This document shows positions 9,474 through 20,999 of a DNA stretch of 64,000 nt, piece after piece (within the stretch, counting starts at the first letter, position 1; every line of letters starts with the position of its first letter). Source of the DNA: Phialocephala subalpina. Lineage: Eukaryota > Ascomycota > Leotiomycetes > Helotiales > Mollisiaceae. The stretch is from the NCBI GenBank assembly GCA_900073065.1, contig FJOG01000012.1:868907-932906 (forward strand). The letters run 5' to 3'. Below the pieces are notes generated by a model. That model saw only the letters and a program-made list of their open reading frames with translations. It did not search any database and was not told the DNA's origin. The position numbers were made by a program, and so were the translations under genes.

Positions 9474-10085
9474 TTTGTTGTTTTGATGCGGAGGTTGTGC
9501 GTATCTAAAATGATACGGGTGTAAAGAGAGGTGAGAGGAGAGGTGTCGGGGAAGAACTGGTGGGAGCCGATGATGTACCGGTTATTGAGGGAAGGGGTTG
9601 GGGCGAGATTGGGATGGAGAGCTGAGGGTTTGAAGTTGAGGCTGTAGAGAGATGGACAGAAGACAGGTATGAATGTCCCAAGACAGCACACTAGTATTAT
9701 AGTATAATTCATTTCGAATAGAAAATGTTCAGAAGGACGAGAGACGTTGATGTGAACTTCTGTCATGGTAGAGAGAGAATTATGTATCTGAACATCATGC
9801 TGGCTGCAAACACCCGACGCTATGCTATGCAACAATGAATGCAATAAGCATCTACTCCTTCCAAATGCGTCGCTTTTTTAAATCAAACAACGAAATTCCA
9901 CGCACCGGCTTGCTCGCTCAGTCGGCTGATCCCCATGACTTCACCAAACCTCAATGCCGCTTGCAACTTGAAGATCCCAAAAACCCCAAACTCCAGGCTT
10001 CGAAGAGTCAATCAATCTTAACCCCTGCCAACAAAGAAGAGCCACAAACCGCAAGCCTCATCGACCCTCTTCCCCCAAGCGTCTC
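9474..10085. other. Intergenic, no gene seen
   Basis: This lies between the tRNA-like element and the 3' end of the membrane protein gene on the minus strand. A plus-strand open frame from 9835 continues into that gene but has no features of its own. Confidence 0.4.
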
Positions 10086-10978
10086 TCAGTTCCCCCTGAA
10101 TCCGTCATACCCAGCTGCCACCCTCTGCCCAACCCTCCTATGTCTCTCTTTCTCTTCCTCCCATAACCTCAAACCACCCGCTTTTCCTAATGGATCTCCT
10201 CGGAATTCAGCTGATATGGGAGAACTCTTCGCCTTCCCCAACGGATTAACTCTATATCCCAATTTCGAGGAATCGCCATAACCTTCCTCCTCATTGTAAT
10301 CGAGATCAAATTTCCTCAAAGCTTCGTGTTTACCGGATTTCTGTTTCGAGCCATGGAGTAGTGTCGGTGTTGAAGGTTGCGGATTTGGACTTGAAGATGG
10401 AGGTTCGAAGGAAGAATCGAGATCCACGCTCCCTCCCTGAACATTACTCCCCCACCTAACATGTCCCTTCTTTTTCCCTTGCCCCCTCTTAAACTCCCCT
10501 TCCCACCCACCCCCACATTCCCCTCCTCCATCTCAGTCTCCAGATCCCTCAACTTCAACCCAACGTCGTCTTGTTCCTGCTCCCGTATCGCTTGTAACAG
10601 CCTTCTCCGTCTGTATTGTTTCCGCATGTACCATCCTAGCAAACAGAGCGAAATGATTGTAACAACGAGGACGAAAGCGTCGATTATTATGGCTACGCGG
10701 TAGGAGACTGGGAGCCCGTTTGTTGCGAAGTTCCAGACTTTGGCGGAGGTTGAGGGTGGAGGACCCGGGGGTGGGGGAGGAGGTGGGGGAGAATCGGGCA
10801 TTTCCATTCGTGTTTTTAGGGATTGTAGGGAGGAACTATGGAGGGGTTCGGTCAGTTTTGGTGTTTGGGGAGGGAAGAGGGGCAAGGAAGGGAGGGCTTC
10901 GTACGAAGGGATCGCGGAGGTAATTGAGAAGAGTGTAGTGAGCGCCATTGCAGAGTTAAATGGCACGGCTCGAACCAT
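10086..10978 (-). CDS. Single-pass membrane protein, unknown function, with one frameshift
   Basis: Read on the minus strand from ATG 10978. A signal peptide (MVRAVPFNSAMALTTLFSITSA) leads to a Pro-rich extracellular part with eight prolines then GPPP. Next is one transmembrane helix (about VAIIIDAFVLVVTIISLCLLGW) and a basic stop-transfer RKQYRRRR, then a charged Gly-rich cytoplasmic tail. The frame breaks in a G-run near 10455 (RDMLGGGV). The other frame continues as GSVDLDSSFEPPSS...TLLHGSKQKSGK...GYRVNPLGKAKSSPIS and ends at 10086, which looks like one continuous tail. A one-base homopolymer error or a genuine frameshift would explain it. This layout of signal, Ser/Pro stalk, helix and cytoplasmic tail is common in fungal wall-sensor-like proteins. 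No enzymatic domain is visible. Confidence 0.6.
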
Positions 10979-11932
10979 TTTTGCGGTCTTAACTATTGAT
11001 TGTCGTTCAATTGAAGGTTCTCGAAACAACAGCTGGCGAAAGCTCAAGCAAGGGAGGATCAGGAAATGAATGTTCGATCAACTCAATTCACGAAAACAAA
11101 GAACAGAAAATCTCTCTCGCACAACGCAAATAAAGGAGTGGAATCGGATAGAATATATCCTCGGACCATCAAAAGACGATAACAAATCAAATAAAGAACA
11201 CGATAGACGTTGAATGAAGCATAAATCAATCACTCCATCAACGGATTTAAGAAAAAAAAGGACCCCTTGACAGGAACGGGAACTTGAAGCTAGTCTCCGC
11301 CGTACTCCGGAAGGCCGGTACGAGCTACGCCGAAAAGGGGAAGCAGAATGTATTGAAAGGCGTCGGAGGCTCGGATTTCGGGGTTGGTGATTGGGTGGAT
11401 AGAGAGATGTTTGATGAGCTTATTTGGTTTTGTGGAATTTGGATCAGGGGTAAAGAGAGTTTTATGCATGATGTGCATACGGAATGTGGATTATGCAGGA
11501 ACGTTGGACCCCGCCAAGAGGGTCGTATTTTGTTCGTATTCTTACTTGGCGGATTTGTCAGGAATTGATAGTTCCAACAAGTATTTAGGTGTCGAATTTC
11601 CCATCGAGAGAAAAATTATGCTTCGGTCGTCCGAAAGGCTAAAAGTTACTCCGTCTTTACCGCGTCCGCTCGGAGGTCGGATTGCTAGCCCCAGCCGCTG
11701 TCAGCGAGCGAAGTTGCTTTGAAGAATGCACCAAGCCAGAAAAGGTTAGCAGGCCACGGTTAGATCGTGCTTCTTGGAAACTCGCGTTTATCAACCCACC
11801 ACCTACCTCACTTTACGTGATGGACAATATTTATTTCAACCCCAAACCTCAACGTCAATGACTTCCTTTCTGCTATATATCTGTTCGCGTTTCGCTTTAC
11901 CTTGACTTTTGTACTTCCTCACACATAAAGTT
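10979..11932. other. Intergenic, no gene seen
   Basis: The divergent region between the membrane protein (minus) and the wax-synthase remnant (plus) holds short frames only. A plus-strand frame at 11284-11568 has no recognisable domain, and I do not call it. Confidence 0.4.
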
Positions 11933-12829
11933 ATGGATTTCATCGCATCCTTCACCCCTCGCTTCCTGAGCGTCGTCCTTTCCCTGCATTGTACCTTCCA
12001 ACAGCCTTCTTCCTGGCTCTGTTACCATTCGTGCTCCCAAATCGACGACTGGGAGTACTGTTCGCATTTCTAATCCTCCTTCTGCTAGTCTTCGAGCACC
12101 ATTCTACGCATTCGGCAGCCTGTCGAACGATTACTCCAACAGCGGCACCTTTATGGTAATGCCGCTTTAGCATCTGGATTTCGTTGTTCTTACTCCTAGA
12201 GCAGGAGATGATGCGCCTGTTTTCATGGATGCCTTTGATGAGAGCAAAATCAAGGCGCAGAGTTGGGGAGGTTGGGTGATGCGTGGAGTGTGAGGCAGAT
12301 GTGGAGTGTTGTTTATCATCAGAATATGCGTCGTGTAAGTTTCCTCCCAGTCCTTGTCCCAACATCAGCACGTTAGAGCCTTAGAGGACTGATGAGAGTG
12401 TAGATGCTAAGCCAACCGTCCCTCCGAATCGCGAAATTCCTCGGCTTGAGAAAAGGCACCCTAGTGTCGAAGTACTCGCAGTTATACATCTCGTTTGGGA
12501 TCAGCTGTCTCTTCCACCAGGTTCAGATGTTTAATGTTACTCGTCACGATACGGGAGAGTTTGCTTTCTTCATGAGTCAGGCAGTGGCCATTACTTTTGA
12601 GGATTTTGCGATGTGGACTTGGCGGAGATGGCGGGGTACGAGTGTGAGGAAGGGATGGGAAAAGAAAGTGGGGTACGTCTGGGTGTTTGCTTGGTTCTCG
12701 TACCCCCTGTAACTCTATATCAAGGGATTGAGGGATAATGACATCATGTATGATCTGTTCTTTGGGTTGAAGCCATTGGCTGTGGGGTATGAGATTGGGA
12801 AGGTGGTGTTGATTTCCTTGGGAAAGTGA
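11933..12829 (+). pseudogene. Wax-synthase-like membrane O-acyltransferase, decayed
   Basis: The remnant starts with MDFIASFTPRFL and continues in a shifted frame as ALYLPTAFFLALLPFVLPNRR, a membrane helix pair. Pieces LDFVVLTPRA, WSVRQMWSVVYHQNMRR, and after a clean intron (12335-12403, GTAAGT to TGTAG) MLSQPSLRIAKFLGL...YISFGISCLFHQ follow. The W-x(6)-YHQNMRR block and the SFxxSCLxH block are the hallmarks of the fungal wax synthase-like acyltransferases that acetylate terpenoids and other secondary metabolites. At least three frame changes occur before the intron. In the last exon a TAA at 12710-12712 interrupts FSYPL-LYIKGLRDNDIMYDLFF where CAA is expected. The remaining frame ends at TGA 12827. 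I infer a pseudogene with a C-to-T nonsense change. Confidence 0.65.
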
Positions 12830-13162
12830 GAATCGGAGCTTCTACCACCCGTTAGAGAGAAACTTTGCATCCGCATCACTTCACGGCCATTACACGCGTC
12901 ATGGTCGGAATAGATTGGATATACGGCATTTCACATACATCAATAATCACGGCTGAAACCATTGCATCTCGTTCGTCTCTCCTCCCTATCTCGATTGAGT
13001 CGTTGGAAGCTCAAAGATGCGCGACTCCTAATATCACCTCTGAAGCAGCCTAACGCCATTTCTCGTCCATCCATTGTCGTCCCCCCTGCCAATGTTCGAC
13101 TCAGGCACCTTACTTGTGAGCTGTATCTTCGTATGTCTTTGTACACATCTCCTTTGCTAAGA
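12830..13162. other. Intergenic, convergent 3' ends
   Basis: Gap between the wax-synthase remnant and the 3' end of the GH115 gene. No gene seen. Confidence 0.4.
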
Positions 13163-16100
13163 TCACCCCTGTCGACGGGAGACGAAAGTACTCTCGGGGG
13201 GCCCTAAATAACTATCCCTTACTCCACCTAGATTCAAAACTAATTTTTCAACAAGAAGGTTTTGTTGCCAAATACGGAGTTTGATGATATGACTGCCTTT
13301 CTTAAGTCTGGTCATCTCCCCGATGTCAATGTTCTTCTTCCATACACCATCCTGAACTGCTAAAAGCCAACCAGGTGGGAGGTCGCCTGTTATCCCGGGA
13401 TCCTCGATCAATCTAAGAGATCCAGAAGAGCAATCGTCGATCATGATCTCGAAACAGAGTGGGTCTTTTGGGCTAGTATCAAGTGTCATGGTGAAATATA
13501 TCGTAAGTATTGCTTGCCGTGGATATTCAGAGAATGTCCAGAAGTCATATTCCAAGAACTCGCTGTTGGTGGCAGACATTGGATGTACTGATTGTGAAAG
13601 TGTCACCACTCCAGATCTAGTACGACCAAGGAAGGGCAAAATCTGATAATTAGACGCATGGAGCTCATTCCTTGCTGGCCTGCAGAAACTGGATGCTTCT
13701 ATAGTCACGGAGCCATCGCTCTCCATGAACCCTGAGAAGCTATCATCAGGCGGATTCCGATTGGTGATAGGCAGATGAACATGTTCATAGTCTCCAACTG
13801 TGGACGACACTTCGATCTGCACGGTCTGCTGAAAATCGAATGGGACCTCCAACCAATTGATCTTTACCGTAATTCGGGAATCATTGTTTTTGTCATCCAA
13901 GATGCCGGTGCTTGGTGATACAATCAACCAGTCATATGGCGTTTTGAGATGCCATGTCAGAGAAGAAGTGCCGCGCCTGTAGACCTCAAAGTAACGACTC
14001 TGTTGACCAAACGGTTCCAGAGTTGGAAGTGTGAGACCTGGTACCAAGTCCTTTCGTGACGGGTGCGTCCTGTCTGACTCCTCGTTCGTCAAACCAGGTC
14101 GAATGCCTTCAGTCCCTTCAACAGCAACACCCATATACCCACTGATGGGATTTGAGTCTTGTCTTGTCTGGACAAAGCAAAGGCCGCTGATCCTGTTTGT
14201 CAAGATCTCGGAGTCAGCTAGCTTCTTTTGTCTGTCTCGAGAGCAGATATGCATGTCTTAGGAGTGCATCTGGAGCACAGCTAGAGTGCATTTGGAGCAA
14301 CGCACTCCTAAGACAACCGAAAGAGGGACTAATTCTCCTAGAAATTGACGCTTACATATCCCGGGATGGAGCATGCCATGTTTCTCTATATCCATAGTGT
14401 GGTTGACGCATCATATGGTTCCACTTTCCGCCAAGTAGATGATGGAACTCTTCGCTGAGATCGAAATCTTCGTCGAACAGGCGAAGCACCTCTTGCGCTA
14501 TAACATTGGCTTCATTACGTCGTTGCAAAGCAAATAGTTGATTCTTTGCCTGGCCAACGCGAAGTTTTGTATAGATGTACGAGGCTTTGATTGGGTGCAG
14601 GACGAGTTGAAAGAATGCTGGTTGATTTACAGACTGAACATTCGAATAAAGACTTTGTGCTCTGTCTAGTAACGATTTCCAGTCGGCAATAATGTTCTCC
14701 GCCTCGGAGTAGTTAAGCAGCGAAAATGTGTCAGATTCGATATGTTCGTGCTTTCGCAGGGCAATCAATCGGTCGTAGCCGTAGAGGAGTTCGGCAACCG
14801 CTTCTGAAATGGAGGGCGAGAACTCTCTGTCTGCGAAGGCTTTAAAGAAAGTCATAAAATCATCGGTCGCGATGGAATTAACATTCCACGCAAGTTCCAT
14901 AGAGAACGTCAAGGGCAGTTCCAAAGGCTTAATGTCTCCGACATTGAAGACCCAGATCTGGTCGGCTCCTCGCCTATAAGCCTCATACAATTGTTGCCAG
15001 ATTCGACCCTGCCAGTATAGTCAGTCACGTTAACTTGGACACCGGAAATAGTATAATACGCAGCTGTTGCTATTGATCCACTTGTAGCTTCGAGGCTCGC
15101 CAACATACTCAAGATGGTAGTAAACCTATACATGTGTCAGCCAAATACTCTCTCGCCATGCCGTATATATATATCGCTCAAAAGAGGACAAATACCCCTG
15201 CTCGACCCTTCCGCTCGGCTTCATCACTGGTTGGCAATCTCCTTATTGTCCCAAAATTGTCATCAGCAAACAGAAGTGTGACATCTTCTGGAACTTCGAG
15301 GCCATTCTCAAAATACTCTTGGACTTCTTTGTAAAGAGCCAGCAATTCTAAATTCATCAGCACATGGAGTGGCACCATATTAATATCTTAACGTACGTCT
15401 TGGTTGGTCTGCGCTTCCATAGGTGTCTGCAATGATTCGCCTCTGGTCTTTGATGATTTCTGCAAGGACAGAGGCTGGATCATCCACGGCCATAGCTCTG
15501 TCTCCATCGCCTCTCATTCCGATTGTGATATATGACTCATACGGGTGGGCCCTTTCAGCGCCATCCTTAAAATACTGCTGGATTTTCTCTTTGCTTTTCA
15601 AGTAAGACCAACTTCCTTCTGGATTTTCTTCGAACCACTCCGCCATGGCTCGTTGCATAGGTTCGTGGTGGGAAGTGGAGATAACAATACCCCAGATGTC
15701 AGCTGTTTTCTGGTTCAGAGGGTCATCTTTGAAAAAGCTGTTTCCCGGATTCGGGTATCCAGGCCACATGGCAGGCCAGAGAAAATTGGCCTACATAGAT
15801 GCCAAGTCGTCAGTCTTCCATGAAACTGTTTTTTGTGAAGTGCCCTACCTTCAACCGCAGCAACAACTCAAAAACTTTCTCATAAAATTCGACACCATAG
15901 CAAGTGCCCATTTTCTCAAGCACCCATCCAGTCAACGATGGAGCCTCATCGTTGATGAAGATACCCCGATATTTAACACTCGGACTGCCTCGTCGCGTCC
16001 GTGATTGTTTGGCGAAGATTTGAGATCGCGGAGTCGGTACAACATCAGCCCACCAGTACCATCTACTACAGTCAAAATGACGTTCAAAGTAGAGACCCTC

Positions 16101-16542
16101 TGCTGGCAACTTACGGTGAAACTCCCATCTGTTCGGAAAGCGTATATATACCGAAGATTGCTCCCCTCTTGTCACTGCCTACAATCATAAGTGCTCTCTT
16201 GCAGCCTTGGAGCGGCTTCTCTACCACGATGGTGAAAAAAGCTTCCCAGCATCCCTGGATGTCGTCGATCGCAAGTTCGGACTCGCGAATGATATTTTGG
16301 ACCAGCGAGGACTGTAGACTGCCTACAATGATCGCGTCATCAATTGGGCAAGAGATACCCGTATTTGTCGCGTAAGAGACATATTCGGGCTGATGGCCGG
16401 TAACTGCGGCGAAGTCCTTACAGAGCAGAGAAGCGGCAATCTGAACCCCTTGGAAATCATCCTTGCCCACAATAACAGGCGCTCCAACTAAATTAAGATG
16501 GCTGCCTTCGCCTTGAAAAGTGATGAAATGTTCTCCAAACAT
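13163..16542 (-). CDS. Glycoside hydrolase family 115 (xylan alpha-1,2-glucuronidase type)
   Basis: Seven exons on the minus strand: 16542-16115, 16062-15849, 15790-15397, 15347-15196, 15125-15060, 15008-14356, 14192-13163. Summed they are a multiple of three and encode 978 residues. Family blocks include RGIFINDEAP, FLWPAMWPGYPNPG, the TLLFADDNFGTIRRLP strand, YKWINSNS, QIWVFNVGDIKPLELP (the GH115 catalytic barrel), and a C-terminal beta-sandwich (GH115_C) ending GGVRDSYLGPPES. GH115 enzymes release 4-O-methyl-glucuronic acid from glucuronoxylan, so a role in plant-biomass use is likely. The sequence begins at about the usual mature N-terminus; no signal peptide is visible after ATG 16542. 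A short upstream exon carrying one is possible, because the frame is open for 14 codons before the ATG and AG acceptors precede it. The last intron (14193-14355) is 163 bases and contains an inverted repeat. Confidence 0.9.
14254..14315. repeat. 62-bp foldback element inside a GH115 intron
   Basis: A perfect 14-base inverted repeat (TGTCTTAGGAGTGC at 14254-14267 and its complement at 14302-14315) encloses 34 bases. Within it GTGCATCTGGAGCA and GTGCATTTGGAGCA form an imperfect direct repeat. It lies in the middle of the largest intron of the GH115 gene, whose other introns are 49-70 bases. It could be a tiny MITE remnant or an RNA hairpin. Confidence 0.6.
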
Positions 16543-17168
16543 GTTGAAACCAAACAACGTACACCCAATAGGACTGCTAAGTGAGCTTCAACTTCCACAA
16601 AATTACTTCTGGGTTTGATCGTATTCTCTTTTGAATAGAAGAAGTGTCGTTCGGAGTCCCAAAATCATTCAAAGATAGTTAGAACACACTAGGTGGAATA
16701 AAATTGCGGTGAAGGACGAGGCCACACACTAAGAGATATATGCTAGGTACGGACAGTAATTATCGCCGGAATATCCTTGATATATTAGTGGAGTGTAACG
16801 TTGCTAATGGGGAAATTCGTCATATCGGAAAGGGTGATTTTCGCCTAAAAAGACAAGGCTTGAACCCACAAAAACTTGGGACTAAAGAGAACCCAGGTGC
16901 AATACATCGATTCCAAACTGTGACTCTGTACTTTACCAAGCGAATGACGGACATGCTCAAATGGCATAGCAGCTCGCTGCAAACTCGATAGAAAAAGAAC
17001 GATGTTAGCTCGGAGACGCACGCAACAAATTTGAAAAGAAATGAGACTTAGTTGTGACATTTTGTACACCCTACCCCATAGAGTACAAGAGTAGAGATCC
17101 TACTGCATATCCACAAACTCCAGCCAGTGCATACAATCATCGCCCATAAATTTTATAAACACATGTTC
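16543..17168. other. Intergenic, 5' flank of GH115 and 3' flank of RSM22
   Basis: Contains the presumed GH115 promoter and possibly its first exon. A plus-strand frame at 16740-16991 has no family resemblance. Confidence 0.4.
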
Positions 17169-19931
17169 CTAAAAGTCATCCTCCCCGAGAGGCTTCGCCT
17201 CCTTCCAAACCCTACCCCCCTTCGTCCTCTTCTCCCTCTTCACAAACTTCGCCTGATGCGGACTCTCCTTAATGCCCTCAAAGCCCTGTCTACCCACAAT
17301 CATATCATAATGCGCCTTCTTCACCTTCTTCCCTCCCTTCCCCACCTTCCCCTCTCTTATTCCTTTCACCTTTCCTCCCTCATCTCCCAATCTTCCCAAT
17401 CTCGGAGATCTCAACGTTCGAGTCTTAGCACCCAAAGCCCAGAGGTCACCCCATTTCGATTTCCGCGCATCGCGGTAAGCGGCTCGAGAGAAGGAGCGGG
17501 GAACGATCCATCGCTCTAGTTTGGCGGATGGGGTGCAGAGGTCGAGGGTGATGTGGCCGCGGGATTTGAGGGAGGGGAGGATGATGCGGGGGAGGGAGAG
17601 GGGGTTAAATTCAACTCCTGGCTCTCCATTCTCGGGCTCAGGGATATCTTGATCCTCGTAGCCTTCGAATGCTTGGAGGGTTGCTTCTTCACCTTGAAGC
17701 AAAGGAGTGCTGGCTTTCCGAGCGTCAACTCCGCGACGGACGGCGATGTAGCTGTACTTGATGTCTTCGTGGTTGCGGATTTTGGCTCCGAGGACTTTTT
17801 GGAGGAAGGGTGGACGGATCATTCGTTGAGGGAAGTGGCAGAAATCTTTTCTGCCGGTGCTGAGTCCGGGGACCGGATACATGGGACAGTTTTTGTGATT
17901 TGTACATGGGGCGATGATCATGCCTTCTTCTTTCTTAGTGAAGCGTGCACGTTCGGACTCTGGGGATTGGATCTCGTTCTCGAAGTCTGTCTCGCCTGGA
18001 GACGAGATGTGAGACTCCAAGAGCAAAGATCTAGCACCAGCGATTGCTTCGAAACCACGAGGCAAGCCTTTCTCGATGAGAATCAGAACCCCACCATTTG
18101 GGTCTAGCAAAGACCACAAGTTCTGCACCATGTTCTTTCGTCTGAAGTCTTCCTTCAATGGAAACAGAGTATGTGGTGCAATAATAATATCGTAAGCCTT
18201 GCGACCTTGTGGAGCAGAACCGTCCAAGTGCGCTTCAGAACTCGAAGCGTGAACATAGTCCGGAAGACGTGGTAGGAAGGTAGTGTCATCAAGGAATCGG
18301 GACACTCTGTGCCGTAAGGCATTCGAGCCTGTGAGAACTGTGCTCTTGCCATGTGGAACTTCTTCTCCTTCCACGAGGCCTTCGTCCTTCATCACATCCC
18401 ATTCAGCTTGAAGAATCTCTCGCCATGCAATGACACCAGAACCACCCGCGCCTGCATCCAACACTCTCGGGCCTTGGCCTCCCTCTCTCAAGATAAGATC
18501 ACGGATCCATTGGCTTCCAAGTCGTTTCCTAACTTCCACCAAGGTGCTCATGACAGATATATAAGTACCAGGCATAACTGCAGCCAAGTATGCATCTGCT
18601 TCTATCTCTGACATCCTGTGTTGTGAAGCATCTAGACCAATGTGCTTCTGTGGAAGATTTCTCTTCGACATAGGCGTGGCAGATGAATATGGTAAACCTT
18701 TCCCTCCGAAAGCTCGCTCGGACGTAGCAGTAAGGTGCGTCATGTTCGTTCGAGCTAGCAATTCTGATATTGGTTCTAGCAATTGCTCGCGTGGCAATGA
18801 CAGTGTCAATGGCGAAGTCCTCGATCGACCAATCATGGTATGTGGATGTGTGCGGATAGAGTCGGAGCTGACCCATCCATCGTCCTCTTCTTCTTCCTCT
18901 TCCTCGACCTCCTCTTCCTCTTCGTATTCTTCGTCAATCTCATCCTCCTCCTCTTCCACAGGATTCGACTCAGCTTCAGTCATGTCTCGTTGTAGTCGTG
19001 CTATGGCGTCAATTTCTCTCTGATTCTTTCCTTGAACTTGTATGGGTTCGCCCGATTCTGTGGTGATTTCCGCAGAGGGCTCATGTTCCTCTGCAATCGC
19101 TTCGTCCCAAATGTCTTCGTGACTGGCTTCCTCGAGACTGGCTTCCTCAAGACTAGCTTCCTCGAGACTCGCTTCCCCAAGACTGGCTTCCTCAAGACTA
19201 GCTTCCTCGAGACTGGCTTCCTCTAAACTCGCTTCGTCCAAGCCTTCTTTGCCATCAGCGTCCCATCCGATCCCGTCCTCTTCTCCAGCATAAAGCGCGG
19301 AGTCATGAAGCTCGGCCTCTTCGATCTCTGACTGCTCCAACTGGGCCCGTAAAGCATCTTCGTCAAGGACAGAATATCCAAGCTCGGGATCATAATCGAG
19401 CTCTTCATATTCTCCCTCCTCATTCGTTCTCAACAGCACATTTCGAGCTTTATCGTCCGATATTTCTTCTCCACCTGGCAGATACTCTAGATCTTCCGGC
19501 TTCGTTTCTCGTAGCGGCGGACCATATAATCGTTCGTACAAAACATATTCCTCAGTCGACAAATAGTCCTTAGGAAGCGTCTCTCCAAATGTCTGTCTTG
19601 CCTGCCGTACTACAGACTCAATTTCGGCTGCAGATTGTGCAGATGTCTCTGGCAGATTGGACTTTGGTTCTTCCGCTCGTCTCTGGGTTGTGGACAGACT
19701 TCGAAGGGCTACATGGTGGCGAGGCTGAAGATTTCGCGTTCGAAGATTTGGTCGTGTGCTATATCGCACCCGTGCGGGAGTTGTGCTAGCGACATTGGTG
19801 AAGCCGTGTTCAAATAGTGACAGGAGCTGCAGGCGGCATGATTGACATGCGTGAGGGATCTTTCGAGCTGTCAACATGTTTGTTGCAGGTGGAGAGTTGA
19901 TGGCAAGTGTTGAAACATTTTGGAGAAGCAT
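17169..19931 (-). CDS. RSM22: Mitochondrial small-subunit ribosome assembly protein Rsm22 (METTL17-like)
   Basis: 920 residues, one exon. A basic mitochondrial targeting region ([16 protein letters not shown], then [12 protein letters not shown]...SLSTTQRR) is followed by an acidic insertion containing eight LEEAS-like 5-residue repeats (DNA 19121-19240) and a Glu/Asp run. The Rsm22 methyltransferase-like domain holds [21 protein letters not shown] (SAM-binding motif I), [13 protein letters not shown] and [14 protein letters not shown] cysteine motif, [14 protein letters not shown]...DFCHFPQR, matches the Fe-S cluster site known in METTL17/Rsm22. The family assists assembly of the mitoribosomal small subunit. 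The C-terminus is a long basic tail. The start is at 19931 or at the second Met (19877, MLTARK...), which gives a more conventional presequence; both fit. It is longer than yeast Rsm22 because of the acidic repeat. Confidence 0.9.
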   Translation of the reverse strand: MLLQNVSTLAINSPPATNMLTARKIPHACQSCRLQLLSLFEHGFTNVASTTPARVRYSTRPNLRTRNLQPRHHVALRSLSTTQRRAEEPKSNLPETSAQSAAEIESVVRQARQTFGETLPKDYLSTEEYVLYERLYGPPLRETKPEDLEYLPGGEEISDDKARNVLLRTNEEGEYEELDYDPELGYSVLDEDALRAQLEQSEIEEAELHDSALYAGEEDGIGWDADGKEGLDEASLEEASLEEASLEEASLGEASLEEASLEEASLEEASHEDIWDEAIAEEHEPSAEITTESGEPIQVQGKNQREIDAIARLQRDMTEAESNPVEEEEDEIDEEYEEEEEVEEEEEEEDDGWVSSDSIRTHPHTMIGRSRTSPLTLSLPREQLLEPISELLARTNMTHLTATSERAFGGKGLPYSSATPMSKRNLPQKHIGLDASQHRMSEIEADAYLAAVMPGTYISVMSTLVEVRKRLGSQWIRDLILREGGQGPRVLDAGAGGSGVIAWREILQAEWDVMKDEGLVEGEEVPHGKSTVLTGSNALRHRVSRFLDDTTFLPRLPDYVHASSSEAHLDGSAPQGRKAYDIIIAPHTLFPLKEDFRRKNMVQNLWSLLDPNGGVLILIEKGLPRGFEAIAGARSLLLESHISSPGETDFENEIQSPESERARFTKKEEGMIIAPCTNHKNCPMYPVPGLSTGRKDFCHFPQRMIRPPFLQKVLGAKIRNHEDIKYSYIAVRRGVDARKASTPLLQGEEATLQAFEGYEDQDIPEPENGEPGVEFNPLSLPRIILPSLKSRGHITLDLCTPSAKLERWIVPRSFSRAAYRDARKSKWGDLWALGAKTRTLRSPRLGRLGDEGGKVKGIREGKVGKGGKKVKKAHYDMIVGRQGFEGIKESPHQAKFVKREKRTKGGRVWKEAKPLGEDDF
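19121..19240 (-). repeat. 15-bp coding minisatellite (LEEAS repeat) in RSM22
   Basis: About eight tandem copies of a 15-base unit (plus strand CTGGCTTCCTCGAGA with variants) encode EASLE/LEEAS repeats. Copies differ by silent or single replacement changes (one has GEAS), and the frame is kept throughout. Confidence 0.85.
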
Positions 19932-20216
19932 TTCTCAGCACGGACCACCTCAAGCACGCCAATCAAAATCATCTAAAAGGTCAAGGACAAACCTCCCTTC
20001 GTCGCGTCTTCTTTCATTTCAAATATTCATCATTAGGAAAACGAATTATTATGGTAATAAATCCATCGAAGCCTTTTGCGACGACCACCTCAATTATTCA
20101 ACTACTATTCTTATAAACTTCCATTGCTCTTGAGATCCCTCTATTTCGTGGGGCTCAATTCAACACCTCTCAATTCTCATTGACTAGCTCTCACTTCTTC
20201 TCAGTTTTGAGACTTC

Positions 20217-20999
20217 CTACGCAGCAACCTTGACTATGATCTCAGAAATCTCTTTCGGCATCGCCAGCATGGAGCTGTGGCCCGTCTGAATCCTGATCAT
20301 CTTCACATCAGGAGCACCAGCCGCAAAAGCCTCCTGAAAAGGTGGCACAAGAGCCTGATCAAGCTCTGCAAGCACGTATGTCATTGGGATCTTCAAATCA
20401 CCAGCCGAATAGTCTATCGGCGTCTTTATACACGCCAGCGAGAACGGCACAAGTTGTGACATCATCTCATCGACTTCAGACTCTGGCAAGCCGTTGTAGA
20501 ACACTTCGCGGGCACCGTCATTCGCGATAGCCCAATCTCCCTAGGAATTATTAGTATCTGCACAAGTTGGAAAAGGGATGCTTACTTCGATGCTTATGAA
20601 GTCTCGTTCTGCGATTGGAAGAAGATTTCCTCCTTGAGGGAGAATGACGGCTGAGAGGAAGACAATAGCACGGACTCCTCCTTTCTTGCCAAGAGTAGCT
20701 CGATCTTCAATGGATTGTCCTTGGGCAATTCCTACAGCTGGAATTCCTCCGTAGCTGTGTCCCACCAATACTACTTCCCTACCCTGGTCGAACAGTGGCA
20801 GGAGGATCTCGTTGACAACGGCGATGTCATCCAGATGAGTCGCTTGTGGATTCTGTTTCGTCTTGTTGCTTGAGATAAACGCTGGGCAAATCACCTCAAA
20901 GCCTTGCTCCTCGAGCAAAGGCCGAAGCTTGTCGAAGGAGCTTGCTTGATGCCAAGCTCCATGGAGGAGAGCGAGCAGCGGAAGGTCCGAAGAGGCCAT
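20217..20999 (-). CDS. Alpha/beta hydrolase (AB_hydrolase_6 / EstA-like)
   Basis: Two exons, 20999-20586 and 20540-20217, joined across a 45-base intron (GTAAGC, TACTAAT branch, CCTAG); together they give 245 residues. The oxyanion motif LLHGAWHQASSF is near the N-terminus. The nucleophile elbow is GHSYGG, an acid residue lies in VLAELDQAL, and the terminal His is in IQTGHSSML. This trio and the short, capless layout match small intracellular esterase-like hydrolases of fungi and plants (methyl-esterase type). No signal peptide is present. The substrate cannot be told from sequence. It is transcribed in the same direction as RSM22, 285 bases upstream of it. Confidence 0.85.

Noticed and set aside
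9398..9844. Reverse-strand open frame of 148 codons
   Set aside because: Its end is the tRNA-like element read as protein; no domain.
18529..19023. Open frames overlapping RSM22 (Ser-run on plus strand)
   Set aside because: Shadows of the acidic Glu/Asp tract of RSM22.
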